A stretch of 13,074 nt of DNA, from assembly GCA_021850345.1 (NCBI GenBank), contig JAJZMN010000265.1, positions 1 through 13,074 of the forward strand, in the 5' to 3' direction. Below the pieces are notes generated by a model. It was given only the letters and a program-made list of their open reading frames with translations. It was not told the origin of the DNA and searched no databases. The position numbers and the translations under genes are program-made. Shown here one piece after another: positions 6,100-12,282 of the stretch (position 1 is the stretch's first letter; every line of letters starts with the position of its first letter). Origin of the DNA: Actinomycetes bacterium. Its GTDB lineage: Bacteria; Actinomycetota; Acidimicrobiia; Acidimicrobiales; RAAP-2.

Positions 6100-6999
6100 T
6101 CACGCGTGCTGACAGAGGTGGTCTGCCGGCTCTTCCTGCCCCCCCACCGGCACCCATACCGGCTCGGGCGGCGCGCTTGCACCGTCGTCGCGCGGAAGCT
6201 CTTCCGGTGCGGAGCGAGCGAGTCGTGGCGGCGCCGGCGGACGCGCCTCGTCTTCGAGCACTCCCGCCAGACGCTCGGCGGCTTCGGCGACCTCCCGCGC
6301 ACAACTGGGCCGGCGGTCGGGATCCCTCTCGAGCATGTCCGAGACGAGTTGTCGCACCTCCGCCGGCACGCCCCTCGGGAGGCTTGGTGCCGTCCGCCGG
6401 AGGTGCCCGAGCGCGGCCGTGACCCGCTCCTGCCCAGCGAAAGGTTGCTGGCCCGTGAGGCACTGGTAGGCGATCACACCGAGGCTGTACACGTCCGACG
6501 CGTCGGACACCGCCCCTTGGCCGGGCGTGACGCCGAAGTCGGCGATCTTCACGCGGCCGTCGGGCAACAGCACGAGGTTGGCCGGCTTGACGTCTCTGTG
6601 GACGATGCCGAGCGCGTGCGCCGCGGCGAGCACTCCGGCGGCTTGCGCGACGATGCTCATCGTCTGTGCGGGATCGAGCGGTCCCCGGCGCGCGAGCACC
6701 GAGCTGACGGGCTCTCCTTTGACGAGCTCCATCACGAGGAACAGCGTTGTGTCGTGTTCCCCGTAGTCGTAGACGCCGACGACCCCGGGGTGGGTCAGCC
6801 GGGCAGCGGCTCGCGCCTCCGCGCGGAAGTGCTCGCGATATTCGTCGTCCGGGGCGAGATCGGACCGGAGGAGCTTCAGGGCGACCCGCCGCCCGAGTAC
6901 CCGGTCGGCGGCCTCCCACACCTCGCCCATGCCCGCGCCGGCGATCCGACGGTCCAACAGGTAGCGGGAGCCGACGAGCGTGCCTGCGTCCGTGCCCAC
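6100..6999 (-). CDS. Serine/threonine protein kinase, PknB-like, with shortened activation segment
   Basis: 299 residues from GTG 6999, which follows a purine-rich ribosome site (GGGGGGAAGGG, on the minus strand). Hanks-type motifs are in order: glycine loop GAGMGEVWEA (21-30), VALK with K42, helix C Glu E61, HRDVKPAN (D136, N141), DFG (D154), DVYSLG (D169) and the R230 region. Between DFG and DVYSLG only 12 residues remain (VTPGQGAVSDAS). About 45 are usual, so the phosphorylated loop and the APE/SPE motif are missing. The kinase might therefore be inactive, constitutive, or defined by an in-frame deletion. It ends in a Pro-rich linker and a short tail (QEEPADHLCQHA) that looks like an out-of-frame ending. 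The PASTA protein starts 43 bp later. Confidence 0.9.
   Translation of the reverse strand: MGTDAGTLVGSRYLLDRRIAGAGMGEVWEAADRVLGRRVALKLLRSDLAPDDEYREHFRAEARAAARLTHPGVVGVYDYGEHDTTLFLVMELVKGEPVSSVLARRGPLDPAQTMSIVAQAAGVLAAAHALGIVHRDVKPANLVLLPDGRVKIADFGVTPGQGAVSDASDVYSLGVIAYQCLTGQQPFAGQERVTAALGHLRRTAPSLPRGVPAEVRQLVSDMLERDPDRRPSCAREVAEAAERLAGVLEDEARPPAPPRLARSAPEELPRDDGASAPPEPVWVPVGGQEEPADHLCQHA
6139..6145 (-). other. G7 run at the kinase/PASTA frame change
   Basis: On the minus strand a run of seven G interrupts VPVGG of the kinase. With six G the kinase frame would continue as RKSRQTTSVSTRDRRRRR into the transmembrane segment and PASTA domains, giving one receptor kinase of about 520 residues. This is either a sequencing indel or a real frameshift. 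Confidence 0.6.
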
Positions 7000-7139
7000 G
7001 GCCTGCCCTTCCCCCCTTGGCTGCGGCGGCAAACGGAGTGCACGTTCGGCGGCTCGAGGTGGGCAGTTGCTCGGTGCACCTGGAGTCCACCAGTCGCTCG
7101 TCGACCGTTCCCGGTTGCCCGCCCTCGGGTAGGCCGAAC

Positions 7140-7178
7140 GGGGTGGGCGACCGGGGTGGACGACCGGGGTGGACGACC
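7140..7178 (+). repeat. Three 13-bp tandem repeats at the start of the DUF6098-like gene
   Basis: Units at 7140-7152, 7153-7165 and 7166-7178; the second and third are identical (GGGGTGGACGACC) and the first has G in place of the A at position 8. Each contains a GTG, and since 13 is not a multiple of three each lies in a different frame. Only the last GTG (7169) opens the gene. Confidence 0.85.
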
Positions 7179-7519
7179 GGGCCGAAGAGGGGGAGTGGTC
7201 GGACCTCTTTGTCCCGGGGGGCCTCGAAGAGCTCGCGTCCTTCGTGCGCGCGTCGCGGCTGTACGTCCGCTCCTTCGACTGCCCCGAGCGGCACCGTGGC
7301 AAGGCCAGCACGGATTACGAGCGCGGGCTCGAGCTTCCGGGGGTCTCGGTGAACTCCCTGGCGCCCGGGCCGGGCAACGAGCCGCTTCTCGGCACATGGC
7401 GGCCCGTGGCGTTTCTCGACCCTTCGGTGCTCGCCGAGGCGAACCGCTGCTACGAGGAGCGCTTGAAGGCCGAGCGATCCTCCAAGGGTGAGGGCCGCGC
7501 GATGGGCCTCCAAGGGTGA
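7169..7519 (+). CDS. Small hypothetical protein resembling DUF6098
   Basis: 116 residues. The middle (LYVRSFDCPERHRG, DYERGLELPGVSVNSL, LGTWRPVAFLDPS) recalls actinobacterial DUF6098 proteins, in which a 'YVR...DYESGLELPGLSVNPL' pattern is typical. I make this match from memory, and the biochemical function of that family is not known. There is no signal peptide or membrane segment; the protein looks soluble. GTG 7169 is the first start after an in-frame TAG at 7130 and lies in the third 13-bp repeat. It has no clear ribosome site. The C-terminal SSKGEGRAMGLQG comes from the first copy of a 28-bp duplication, and the second copy supplies the stop in another frame. It lies 43 bp upstream of the AlkB-like gene, so joint expression is possible, although the SOS box belongs to the second gene. 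Confidence 0.7.
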   Translation: MDDRAEEGEWSDLFVPGGLEELASFVRASRLYVRSFDCPERHRGKASTDYERGLELPGVSVNSLAPGPGNEPLLGTWRPVAFLDPSVLAEANRCYEERLKAERSSKGEGRAMGLQG

Positions 7520-7534
7520 GGGCCGTGCGATGGG
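7479..7534 (+). repeat. 28-bp tandem duplication at the end of the DUF6098-like gene
   Basis: Copy 1 (7479-7506) and copy 2 (7507-7534) differ at a single base (C versus T, in GCCGCGC/GCCGTGC). Since 28 is not a multiple of three, the frame changes and the gene ends at TGA 7517-7519 inside copy 2. The SOS box starts 2 bp after the duplication. Confidence 0.9.
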
Positions 7535-7535
7535 G

Positions 7536-7549
7536 CGAACAGGTGTTCG
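7536..7549 (+). promoter_or_regulatory. LexA (SOS) box upstream of the AlkB-like gene
   Basis: CGAAC-AGGT-GTTCG is a perfect match to the actinobacterial/Gram-positive LexA core CGAAC-N4-GTTCG. Compared with the longer mycobacterial form TCGAAC-N4-GTTCGA only the first base differs (G for T). It ends 1 bp before the -10 box, where bound LexA would block RNA polymerase. Confidence 0.85.
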
Positions 7550-7550
7550 A

Positions 7551-7556
7551 TAGACT
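7551..7556 (+). promoter_or_regulatory. -10 box of a leaderless promoter for the AlkB-like gene
   Basis: TAGACT (TANNNT type) is separated by GGGCCG (6 nt) from GTG 7563. There is no Shine-Dalgarno before that codon, so transcription probably starts at or next to the start codon. The box adjoins the LexA site at 7536-7549. Confidence 0.6.
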
Positions 7557-7562
7557 GGGCCG

Positions 7563-8183
7563 GTGCTCCAGGACACGCTCTTCTCGGCCGGGGAGGAGGT
7601 GGTCATCAGGCGCGTCGACGAGGGGATGGTCCGGACGACACTCGGGAACGGAGCCTGGCTCGACTTCCGCCCGGGATGGCTGGGAGGGGCCGGGTCCCTC
7701 TTCGAGAAGCTCGAGCGTGAGGTCCCCTGGAAGGCCGAGCGGCGCCCCATGTACGAGCGGATGGTCGACGTGCCGAGGCTGCTCTGCTTCTACGACGACG
7801 GTGACCCCCTTCCTGACGTTGCGGTGGGCGAGATGCGCCGAGCGCTGAGCGATCACTACGCGCCGGTGCTCGGCGAGCGGCTCAAGACGGTCGGGATGTG
7901 CCTCTACCGCGACGGCCACGACAGCGTCGCCTGGCACGGAGACCGGATCGGCCGCGCCTCCCGGGAGGACACGGTGGTTGCCATCGTGTCCCTGGGCGCC
8001 CAGCGGCGCTTTCTTCTACGGCCGAGAGAGGGTGGCCCCGGGATGCGACTGGAGGTCGCGGCGGGCGACCTGCTCGTGATGGGCGGGACGTGCCAGCGGA
8101 CCTGGGAGCACGCCGTGCCGAAGAGCCGGCGTGCGACGGGTCCTCGTATCAGCCTGCAGTTCCGGCCGTTTGGGGTGAGGTGA
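7563..8183 (+). CDS. alkB: AlkB-like 2-oxoglutarate/Fe(II) dioxygenase, putative alkylation repair enzyme
   Basis: 206 residues. AlkB enzymes oxidatively remove methyl and other alkyl groups from DNA or RNA bases using Fe(II), O2 and 2-oxoglutarate. The iron ligands are visible as H125 and D127 (VAWHGDRIGR) and H183 (WEHAVPK). The 2-oxoglutarate-binding arginines are R195 and R201 (RISLQFRP). The double-stranded beta-helix core includes VVAIVSLGAQRRFLLRPR and the LEVAAGDLLVMGG strand. It is soluble and close to the family's usual length. GTG 7563 appears leaderless. A perfect LexA box immediately upstream of the -10 implies induction by DNA damage. Function as a base demethylase is expected from the intact active site but the actual lesion preference is unknown. 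Confidence 0.93.
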   Translation: MLQDTLFSAGEEVVIRRVDEGMVRTTLGNGAWLDFRPGWLGGAGSLFEKLEREVPWKAERRPMYERMVDVPRLLCFYDDGDPLPDVAVGEMRRALSDHYAPVLGERLKTVGMCLYRDGHDSVAWHGDRIGRASREDTVVAIVSLGAQRRFLLRPREGGPGMRLEVAAGDLLVMGGTCQRTWEHAVPKSRRATGPRISLQFRPFGVR

Positions 8184-8305
8184 GCGCCCGCCCGTGGCCG
8201 ACCGGAGCGCCATGGACCTTAAATTCCTGCGCAGCCAGGTTTGAGGTCGGGGGCACGTCGGTAGAATTCCTGAGCCTGGCCCGATGGTCAGGTGCCAGCC
8301 AAAGA

Positions 8306-8344
8306 CGAGGCCCCTGGTAACCCCCCTCCGCCCCAGGGGCTTCG
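8306..8344. terminator. Long GC hairpin downstream of the AlkB-like gene, possible bidirectional terminator
   Basis: Arms 8306-8317 (CGAGGCCCCTGG) and 8333-8344 (CCAGGGGCTTCG) pair over 12 bp with one G-T wobble around a 15-nt loop. It sits between the convergent AlkB-like gene and the CBS/synthetase genes. No T-run follows on either strand. Confidence 0.5.
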
Positions 8345-8400
8345 TCGCGCTGGCGCCCCTTCTTGTGCGGGCGTCCCAGCCTGCCCCCACGTTGCCGTGC

Positions 8401-8475
8401 CGCCGCGCCGGCTCCCGCCGCACCGGCTCCCTCCGCACCGGCTCCCGCCGCACCGGCTCCCGCCGCACAGGGCCC
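8401..8475. repeat. Five 15-bp tandem repeats
   Basis: Units of CGCCGCACCGGCTCC at 8401-8415 (one G change), 8416-8430, 8431-8445 (CT start) and 8446-8460, with a degenerate fifth at 8461-8475. On the minus strand they encode GAGAA/GAGAE pentapeptides in the tail of the CBS remnant. Confidence 0.88.
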
Positions 8476-8603
8476 CTCCCTCGCCGCTACCGGCTGGCGC
8501 GGCGCAGCCCTGATCTCGGCGAGCGCCGATTGTTCGTCGCGCTCCATCGCCAGGTCTCCCAACGAGAGGATCCCGACCGCCCGTTCTCCCTCCTCGACCG
8601 GAC

Positions 8604-10322
8604 TCAGGACTTCAGCTCGGGAAAGTCCTCCTCGCGCCACTCCGAAGCTCGCGAAGGATGCGCCTGCTCGCGTGCGCGCAGCTCGACGCGGCGGATCTTG
8701 CCCGAGATGGTCTTCGGAAGATCGAAGAACTCGATCCGTCGCACTCGTTGATAGGGCGCAAGGCGTGCGCGCGCGAAGCGGAGCACGTCGAGCGCGGTCT
8801 CGCGCGAGGGCTCCGTTCCCGGCACGAGCGAGAGGTACGCCTTGGGCACGCTGAGTCGGAGCTCGTCGGGTGAGGGGACGACCGCCGCCTCGGCGACGGC
8901 GGGGTGCTCGATGAGGACGCTCTCCACCTCGAACGGGCTCACCTTGTAGTCGGAGGACTTGAAGACGTCGTCGGTGCGGCCGACGAACGTGATGTAGCCG
9001 TCGTCGTCGCGCGCGGCGACGTCTCCGCTGTGGTAGTAGCCGCCGGACATGGCCTCGTCACCATCGCCTCGGTATCCGGCCATGAGGCTGACGGGTCGTT
9101 GCGCGAGGTCGAGGCAGAGCTCGCCCTCTCCCGGCCCGTCCACCGGAGCGCCGGTCGTGACGTCGACGAGCACGACGGGCACACCCGGCAATGGTCGCCC
9201 CATGGAGCCCGGCTTCACCTGCGTGCCCGGCGGGTTGGCGACCGATGCAGTGGTCTCCGTCTGGCCGTATCCGTCACGGATGGTGAGCCCCCACTGCTCG
9301 CGGACTTGCGCGACGACCTCGGGGTTGAGGGGTTCCCCCGCCGCGACGAGCTCGCGCAGTGTGCCGGGACCGCCGGAGAGGTCCGCCTTGATGAGCATGC
9401 GCCAGACCGTGGGTGGAGCGCAGAAGGTCGTGACCCGTTCTTCCCGGAGTCGCTCGAGCAACGTCGCAGGGGCAAAGCGCGCGTAGTTGAGCACGAGCGT
9501 GGTGGCCTCGGCGGCCCAGGGTGCGAACAGCGACGACCAGGCGTGCTTCGCCCATCCGGGCGAAGAGATGTTGCAGTGCACGTCCCCGGGCCTGGTGCCC
9601 AACCAGTACATCGTGGAGAGGTGGCCGACCGGGTACGAGACCTGCGTGTGCTCGACCAGCTTCGGCCTGCTGGTCGTGCCTGAGGTGAAGTACAGGAGGA
9701 GAGGATCGTGTGCCGCGGTCTGTGGGTGCTCGGCGGGCGCGGCGTCGAGCCGGTAGGCCTCCTCGAGATCCTCCCAGCCGTCCGCCTGACCGACCGCAAC
9801 CCGGCCGTAGTCGCCGGGCACGTCGTCGAACTTCGATACGTCGGCGGGGTTGCAGACGACGAAACGAGCGCCGGAGCGTGCCACACGATCGGCGAGGTCG
9901 GCCGGCCCCAGCGCCGTCGTGGTCGGCACCATCACCGCGCCGAGCTTCATCGCTCCGAGCATCGTCTCCCACAGCGCGACCTGGTTGCCGAGCATGACGA
10001 TGAGCGGGTCGCCGGTGCGCACGCCAACGCCGCGGAGCCACGAGGCGACCTGATCGGAGCGGGACGCGAGCTCGTCGAAGGTCTCCGCCCGGCGAGTCCC
10101 GTCCTCTTCTACGACGATGAGCGCAGGTCGCGGGTTGCCCCGGGCGATCGGGTCGAACCAATCGTGGGCCCAGTTGAACACGGGTCCCACGTCGGGGAAG
10201 GTGAACTCCGCTCGTGCACGCCGGTCGTCGCCACGCGATGCGAGCAACTGGTCGCGTGCCGCCCGATACGCCGCGGTAGCCGGGCGGTCCGCCGCGAGCG
10301 AGGGCGTTACCGGAGCGGTCAC
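8604..10322 (-). CDS. AMP-forming acyl-CoA synthetase (acetyl/medium-chain acyl-CoA synthetase-like)
   Basis: 572 residues. The enzyme activates a carboxylic acid with ATP to an acyl-AMP and then transfers it to CoA. The ANL-superfamily motifs are complete: phosphate loop YFTSGTTSRPK (211-221), WAKHAW (257-262), YGQTET (352-357), YYHSGD (429-434), the GRTDDVFKSSDYKVSPFEVE hinge (about 448-467) and the catalytic Lys K542 in TISGKIRR. The WFDP motif (55-58) and overall length fit the medium-chain/benzoate-CoA ligase branch rather than long-chain fatty acid ligases; the exact substrate cannot be read. GTG 10322 is preceded by AGGAGGAGG, 9 nt away, so the start is secure. It is cytoplasmic. A CBS-gene remnant follows its stop directly, and a 526-bp gap separates it from the recombinase cassette. 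Confidence 0.93.
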   Translation of the reverse strand: MTAPVTPSLAADRPATAAYRAARDQLLASRGDDRRARAEFTFPDVGPVFNWAHDWFDPIARGNPRPALIVVEEDGTRRAETFDELASRSDQVASWLRGVGVRTGDPLIVMLGNQVALWETMLGAMKLGAVMVPTTTALGPADLADRVARSGARFVVCNPADVSKFDDVPGDYGRVAVGQADGWEDLEEAYRLDAAPAEHPQTAAHDPLLLYFTSGTTSRPKLVEHTQVSYPVGHLSTMYWLGTRPGDVHCNISSPGWAKHAWSSLFAPWAAEATTLVLNYARFAPATLLERLREERVTTFCAPPTVWRMLIKADLSGGPGTLRELVAAGEPLNPEVVAQVREQWGLTIRDGYGQTETTASVANPPGTQVKPGSMGRPLPGVPVVLVDVTTGAPVDGPGEGELCLDLAQRPVSLMAGYRGDGDEAMSGGYYHSGDVAARDDDGYITFVGRTDDVFKSSDYKVSPFEVESVLIEHPAVAEAAVVPSPDELRLSVPKAYLSLVPGTEPSRETALDVLRFARARLAPYQRVRRIEFFDLPKTISGKIRRVELRAREQAHPSRASEWREEDFPELKS

Positions 10323-10848
10323 GTCGTTGCGCCTCCTCCTGGCGGCGCTGCCGCGTCGCCGGCTCGTCGGTGCCGGACTCCTCGGCCGACGCTACCAAGT
10401 CGACCGGTGTTGCGGCAGCCCCTCTGCGACCGTCACGGGCAGGCACGTGGAACGCGTCGTCGGATCGGGGGTCCGCCACGCCCTTGGCGAGCTCGTGAGC
10501 TGCCCGTCTGCTTGGACCAGTGGGTTGCGACCGGTCTCGTCGCGGGCTGGGTGGCTGCACCGAACCTCGCGACTGCGGCGCTCAGCGCGCTGGCGACGGC
10601 ACAGCTGAGCGACTACCTCCAAAATGAGCGATGTTGCGTAAAGTGCATCACTCGACACAATCGCGATGACGCCCTACCAGGAGTTGGTCATTTCGACCGG
10701 TGATTGAGCGATGCCGCTGCGAGGTCGGACTCCCTGGTGAGGCCGGTATCCACCGCTCGCGTGAAGATGAATGCAACGCTGTGGTGTCTGGTTTTGTGGC
10801 GTCTACTGCATCCTGGTTGCGGCCGATGCCTCAGGTGGGGAGTGCACC
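10323..10848. other. 526-bp stretch with no recognised gene, upstream of the recombinase cassette
   Basis: I see no gene with a recognisable product here. It must hold the start region of the synthetase (minus strand) and the promoter of the recombinase (plus strand). The part from about 10615 is more AT-rich than its surroundings. It contains a possible plus-strand -10 (TAAAGT, 10639-10644) and short direct repeats (TGAGCGATG at 10625 and 10705; TCGACCGGTG at 10400 and 10693). An 88-codon minus-strand frame from GTG 10658 resembles nothing I know and is probably chance. Confidence 0.5.
10400..10713. repeat. Short direct repeats upstream of the recombinase, possible recombination site
   Basis: TCGACCGGTG occurs at 10400-10409 and 10693-10702. 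TGAGCGATG occurs at 10625-10633 and 10705-10713, so two of the copies lie next to each other. Their position just outside the recombinase cassette is compatible with arm or core sites of an attachment region, but 9-10 bp matches can also arise by chance. Confidence 0.25.
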
Positions 10849-11935
10849 ATGGGGAGGCGGGCGGCGGGATCGGCGGGGCTGGTACTCGTTCGAGAAGCGA
10901 TCCCACTTCGCGCTGAGCCGGCCTTGTTCGACGCGATGCTCGAGGGGTGGAGTCGACAGCACGCGGCCCGGCGGCTCTCGCCGGCGTTCAGCCGGGGGCC
11001 AGGAACGAACGGTGCGTCGCTTTCAAGAGTTCTGCGACACCTGGCCGTGGGCGTGGGCACCCGAGCAACTCGACGCCTGGGTGGCCGAGAACCGCTGGGC
11101 ACACTCGACCGTGCGCGCCTATCAGGACGCAGTGGCCATGTTCTTGGACTTCGTGTGCGATCCTCGCTACGGCTGGGCCGAGGTGTGCCAGGAACGGGTG
11201 GGAGCGGTCCCGATCCAGATCTGCCACGAGGACAACCGCGCCGTCCACGTCGCAGAGTACGAGGGACGCCCCGGGCGCCGCCCGCTCACGCGCGCCGAGC
11301 TCCAGCAGTTGTTCGACGTGGCAGACGACAAGGTCACCGAGATCGCCCAGAACGGCCGCAAGGGATGGCTGGCGGCGTTCCGAGACGCCACGCTGATCAA
11401 GGTGGCCTACGCCTGGGGGCTGCGACGCCGGGAGGTGGCGATGCTCGACCTCTCGGACCTCTCCGCCAATTCCGCCGCGCCCGAGTTCGGTCGCTACGGG
11501 ATGCTGACCGTGCGCTACGGCAAGGCCATGCGAGGCAGCCCCCCTCGCCGGCGCCAGGTGGCGTCGATCATGGACTGGGCCGTCGACGTCCTGCACCAGT
11601 ACCTGGAAGACGTTCGTCCCCGCGCTGCTGGTGCGCTCGGTCCGGCGCTGTGGCTTTCCGAACGCGGGACACGCATCTCGCTTCGGCGCATCGACGAGTG
11701 CTTCACCGCCTATCGCCAAGTCGCGGGGCTCCCGAGCGAGCTGTCCTTGCATTGCCTTCGTCACAGCTACATTTCGCACTTGATCGAAGACGGGGTAGAC
11801 CCGTTGTTCGTCCAGCACCAGGCGGGTCACTCGTGGGCGTCGACCACCGCCATTTACACGACCGTCGGCCAGGACCATAAGAACCGCATGCTGCATGCCG
11901 CCCTCGGGCTGATCTCGGGAGGAGAGGACCGATGA
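10849..11935 (+). CDS. Tyrosine recombinase/integrase, one apparent frameshift near residue 50
   Basis: About 361 residues if the frame is repaired. The N-terminal part from ATG 10849 (ribosome site GGGGAG 6 nt upstream) reads LFDAMLEGWSRQHAARRLSP. It then leaves frame at the G5 run 10994-10998. The other frame resumes as GQERTVRRFQEFCDTWPWAW, the usual SAM-like DNA-binding domain. With four G the two join smoothly as LSPAFSRGQERTVRRF. The catalytic domain is complete: Arg in GLRRREVAMLDL, Lys in RYGKAMRG, HCLRHSYISHL (HxxR), the late His in HQAGHSW and the Tyr nucleophile in TAIYTTV. It joins or exchanges DNA at specific sites. The stop overlaps the next start (ATGA). If the frameshift is real, the enzyme would lack its N-terminal domain and may be dead. 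Confidence 0.85.
10994..10998 (+). other. G5 run at the recombinase frame change
   Basis: One G too many here separates the N-terminal frame (ending LSPAFSRG) from the frame carrying the rest of the protein (GQERTVRRF...). The sign of the change is the same as at 6139-6145. Confidence 0.55.
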
Positions 11936-12282
11936 GCCCCAAGCCCAAGACCTCGCACACCACGGTCTCGTTTCGCTGGCACCTGCGTCAGCTCATGGCC
12001 GAACGAGGGATGTTCGCCACCTCCGACCTGCTCCCGCTTTTGGCCGAGAAGGGAGTCGTGCTCTCCCGAGAGCAGGTCTACCGCCTGGTGGCCCGCACCC
12101 CGCAACGCTTGAGCCTCACGACGCTGGCTGCCCTGTGCGACATCTTCGACGTCGGCCCGGGCGAGCTGATCGAGACGGTGCATGAGAAGCGAAGCACGTC
12201 ACGTGGTGACCACGTGACGCCGAGAAAGCCGGTGAGCGAGCTGCGGCCCCGCCGGGCGCGGATCCTGCCCGAGACGCGGTGA
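11932..12282 (+). CDS. Small XRE-type helix-turn-helix DNA-binding protein
   Basis: 116 residues. Residues ~14-82 (from FRWHLRQLMAERGMF through LAALCDIFDVGPGELIE) have the pattern of a Cro/C1-type HTH domain: a first helix with RQLMAERG, a recognition region around SREQVYRLVARTP, and the closing LAALCDIFDV-P-ELIE motif. The last ~30 residues are basic and look disordered (RKPVSELRPRRARILPETR). ATG 11932 overlaps the recombinase stop and has a very strong ribosome site, GGGAGGAGAGG at 11917-11927. It ends inside the start of the zinc-ribbon gene. It probably controls the cassette or acts as a recombination accessory factor; which of these is inference. A 23-bp palindrome lies in its own 3' end. 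Confidence 0.85.
   Translation: MSPKPKTSHTTVSFRWHLRQLMAERGMFATSDLLPLLAEKGVVLSREQVYRLVARTPQRLSLTTLAALCDIFDVGPGELIETVHEKRSTSRGDHVTPRKPVSELRPRRARILPETR
12197..12219. promoter_or_regulatory. 23-bp near-perfect palindrome, candidate operator
   Basis: Arms CGTCACGTGGT (12197-12207) and ACCACGTGACG (12209-12219) are exact reverse complements around a single central G. It lies in the part of the HTH gene coding for its basic tail, about 60 bp before the next gene's start. Size and symmetry fit a dimeric HTH regulator site. Confidence 0.5.

Larger units (their letters stand above)
8149..8603 (-). pseudogene. Truncated CBS-domain gene remnant with GAGAA repeats
   Basis: Immediately after the acyl-CoA synthetase stop (8604-8606), a second minus-strand frame reads PVEEGERAVG-ILSLGDLAME-RDEQSALAEI-RAAP (8500-8601). 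This is the last beta strand and helix of a CBS domain, in the form typical of actinobacterial CBS proteins. The first ~100 residues expected upstream are absent: that DNA is the 3' end of the synthetase. After the CBS part the frame continues through five copies of a 15-bp repeat and then low-complexity sequence to a stop at 8149, overlapping the AlkB-like gene's end. The frame could start at GTG 8640, inside the synthetase gene, so a short expressed protein is not excluded. Loss of the 5' part by deletion is the simplest reading. Confidence 0.55.

Noticed and set aside
5812..7491. Plus-strand frame of 559 codons over the kinase region
   Set aside because: Antisense to the kinase and PASTA genes; no domain is visible.
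6053..7750. Minus-strand frame of 565 codons starting beyond the kinase
   Set aside because: It runs through antisense of the AlkB-like start and out of frame through the kinase; no domain.
9274..10560. Minus-strand frame of 428 codons overlapping the synthetase start
   Set aside because: Out of frame with the synthetase motifs. The stretch VDLVASAEESGTDEPATRQ looks protein-like but leads nowhere recognisable.
10323..10848. tRNA gene as integration target upstream of the recombinase
   Set aside because: I could not find a cloverleaf or a GGTTCGA-type T-arm in this stretch or elsewhere in the window.
10700..10980. Upstream extension of the recombinase frame from 10700
   Set aside because: Its sequence is unlike recombinase N-termini; the better N-terminus lies in the other frame from ATG 10849.
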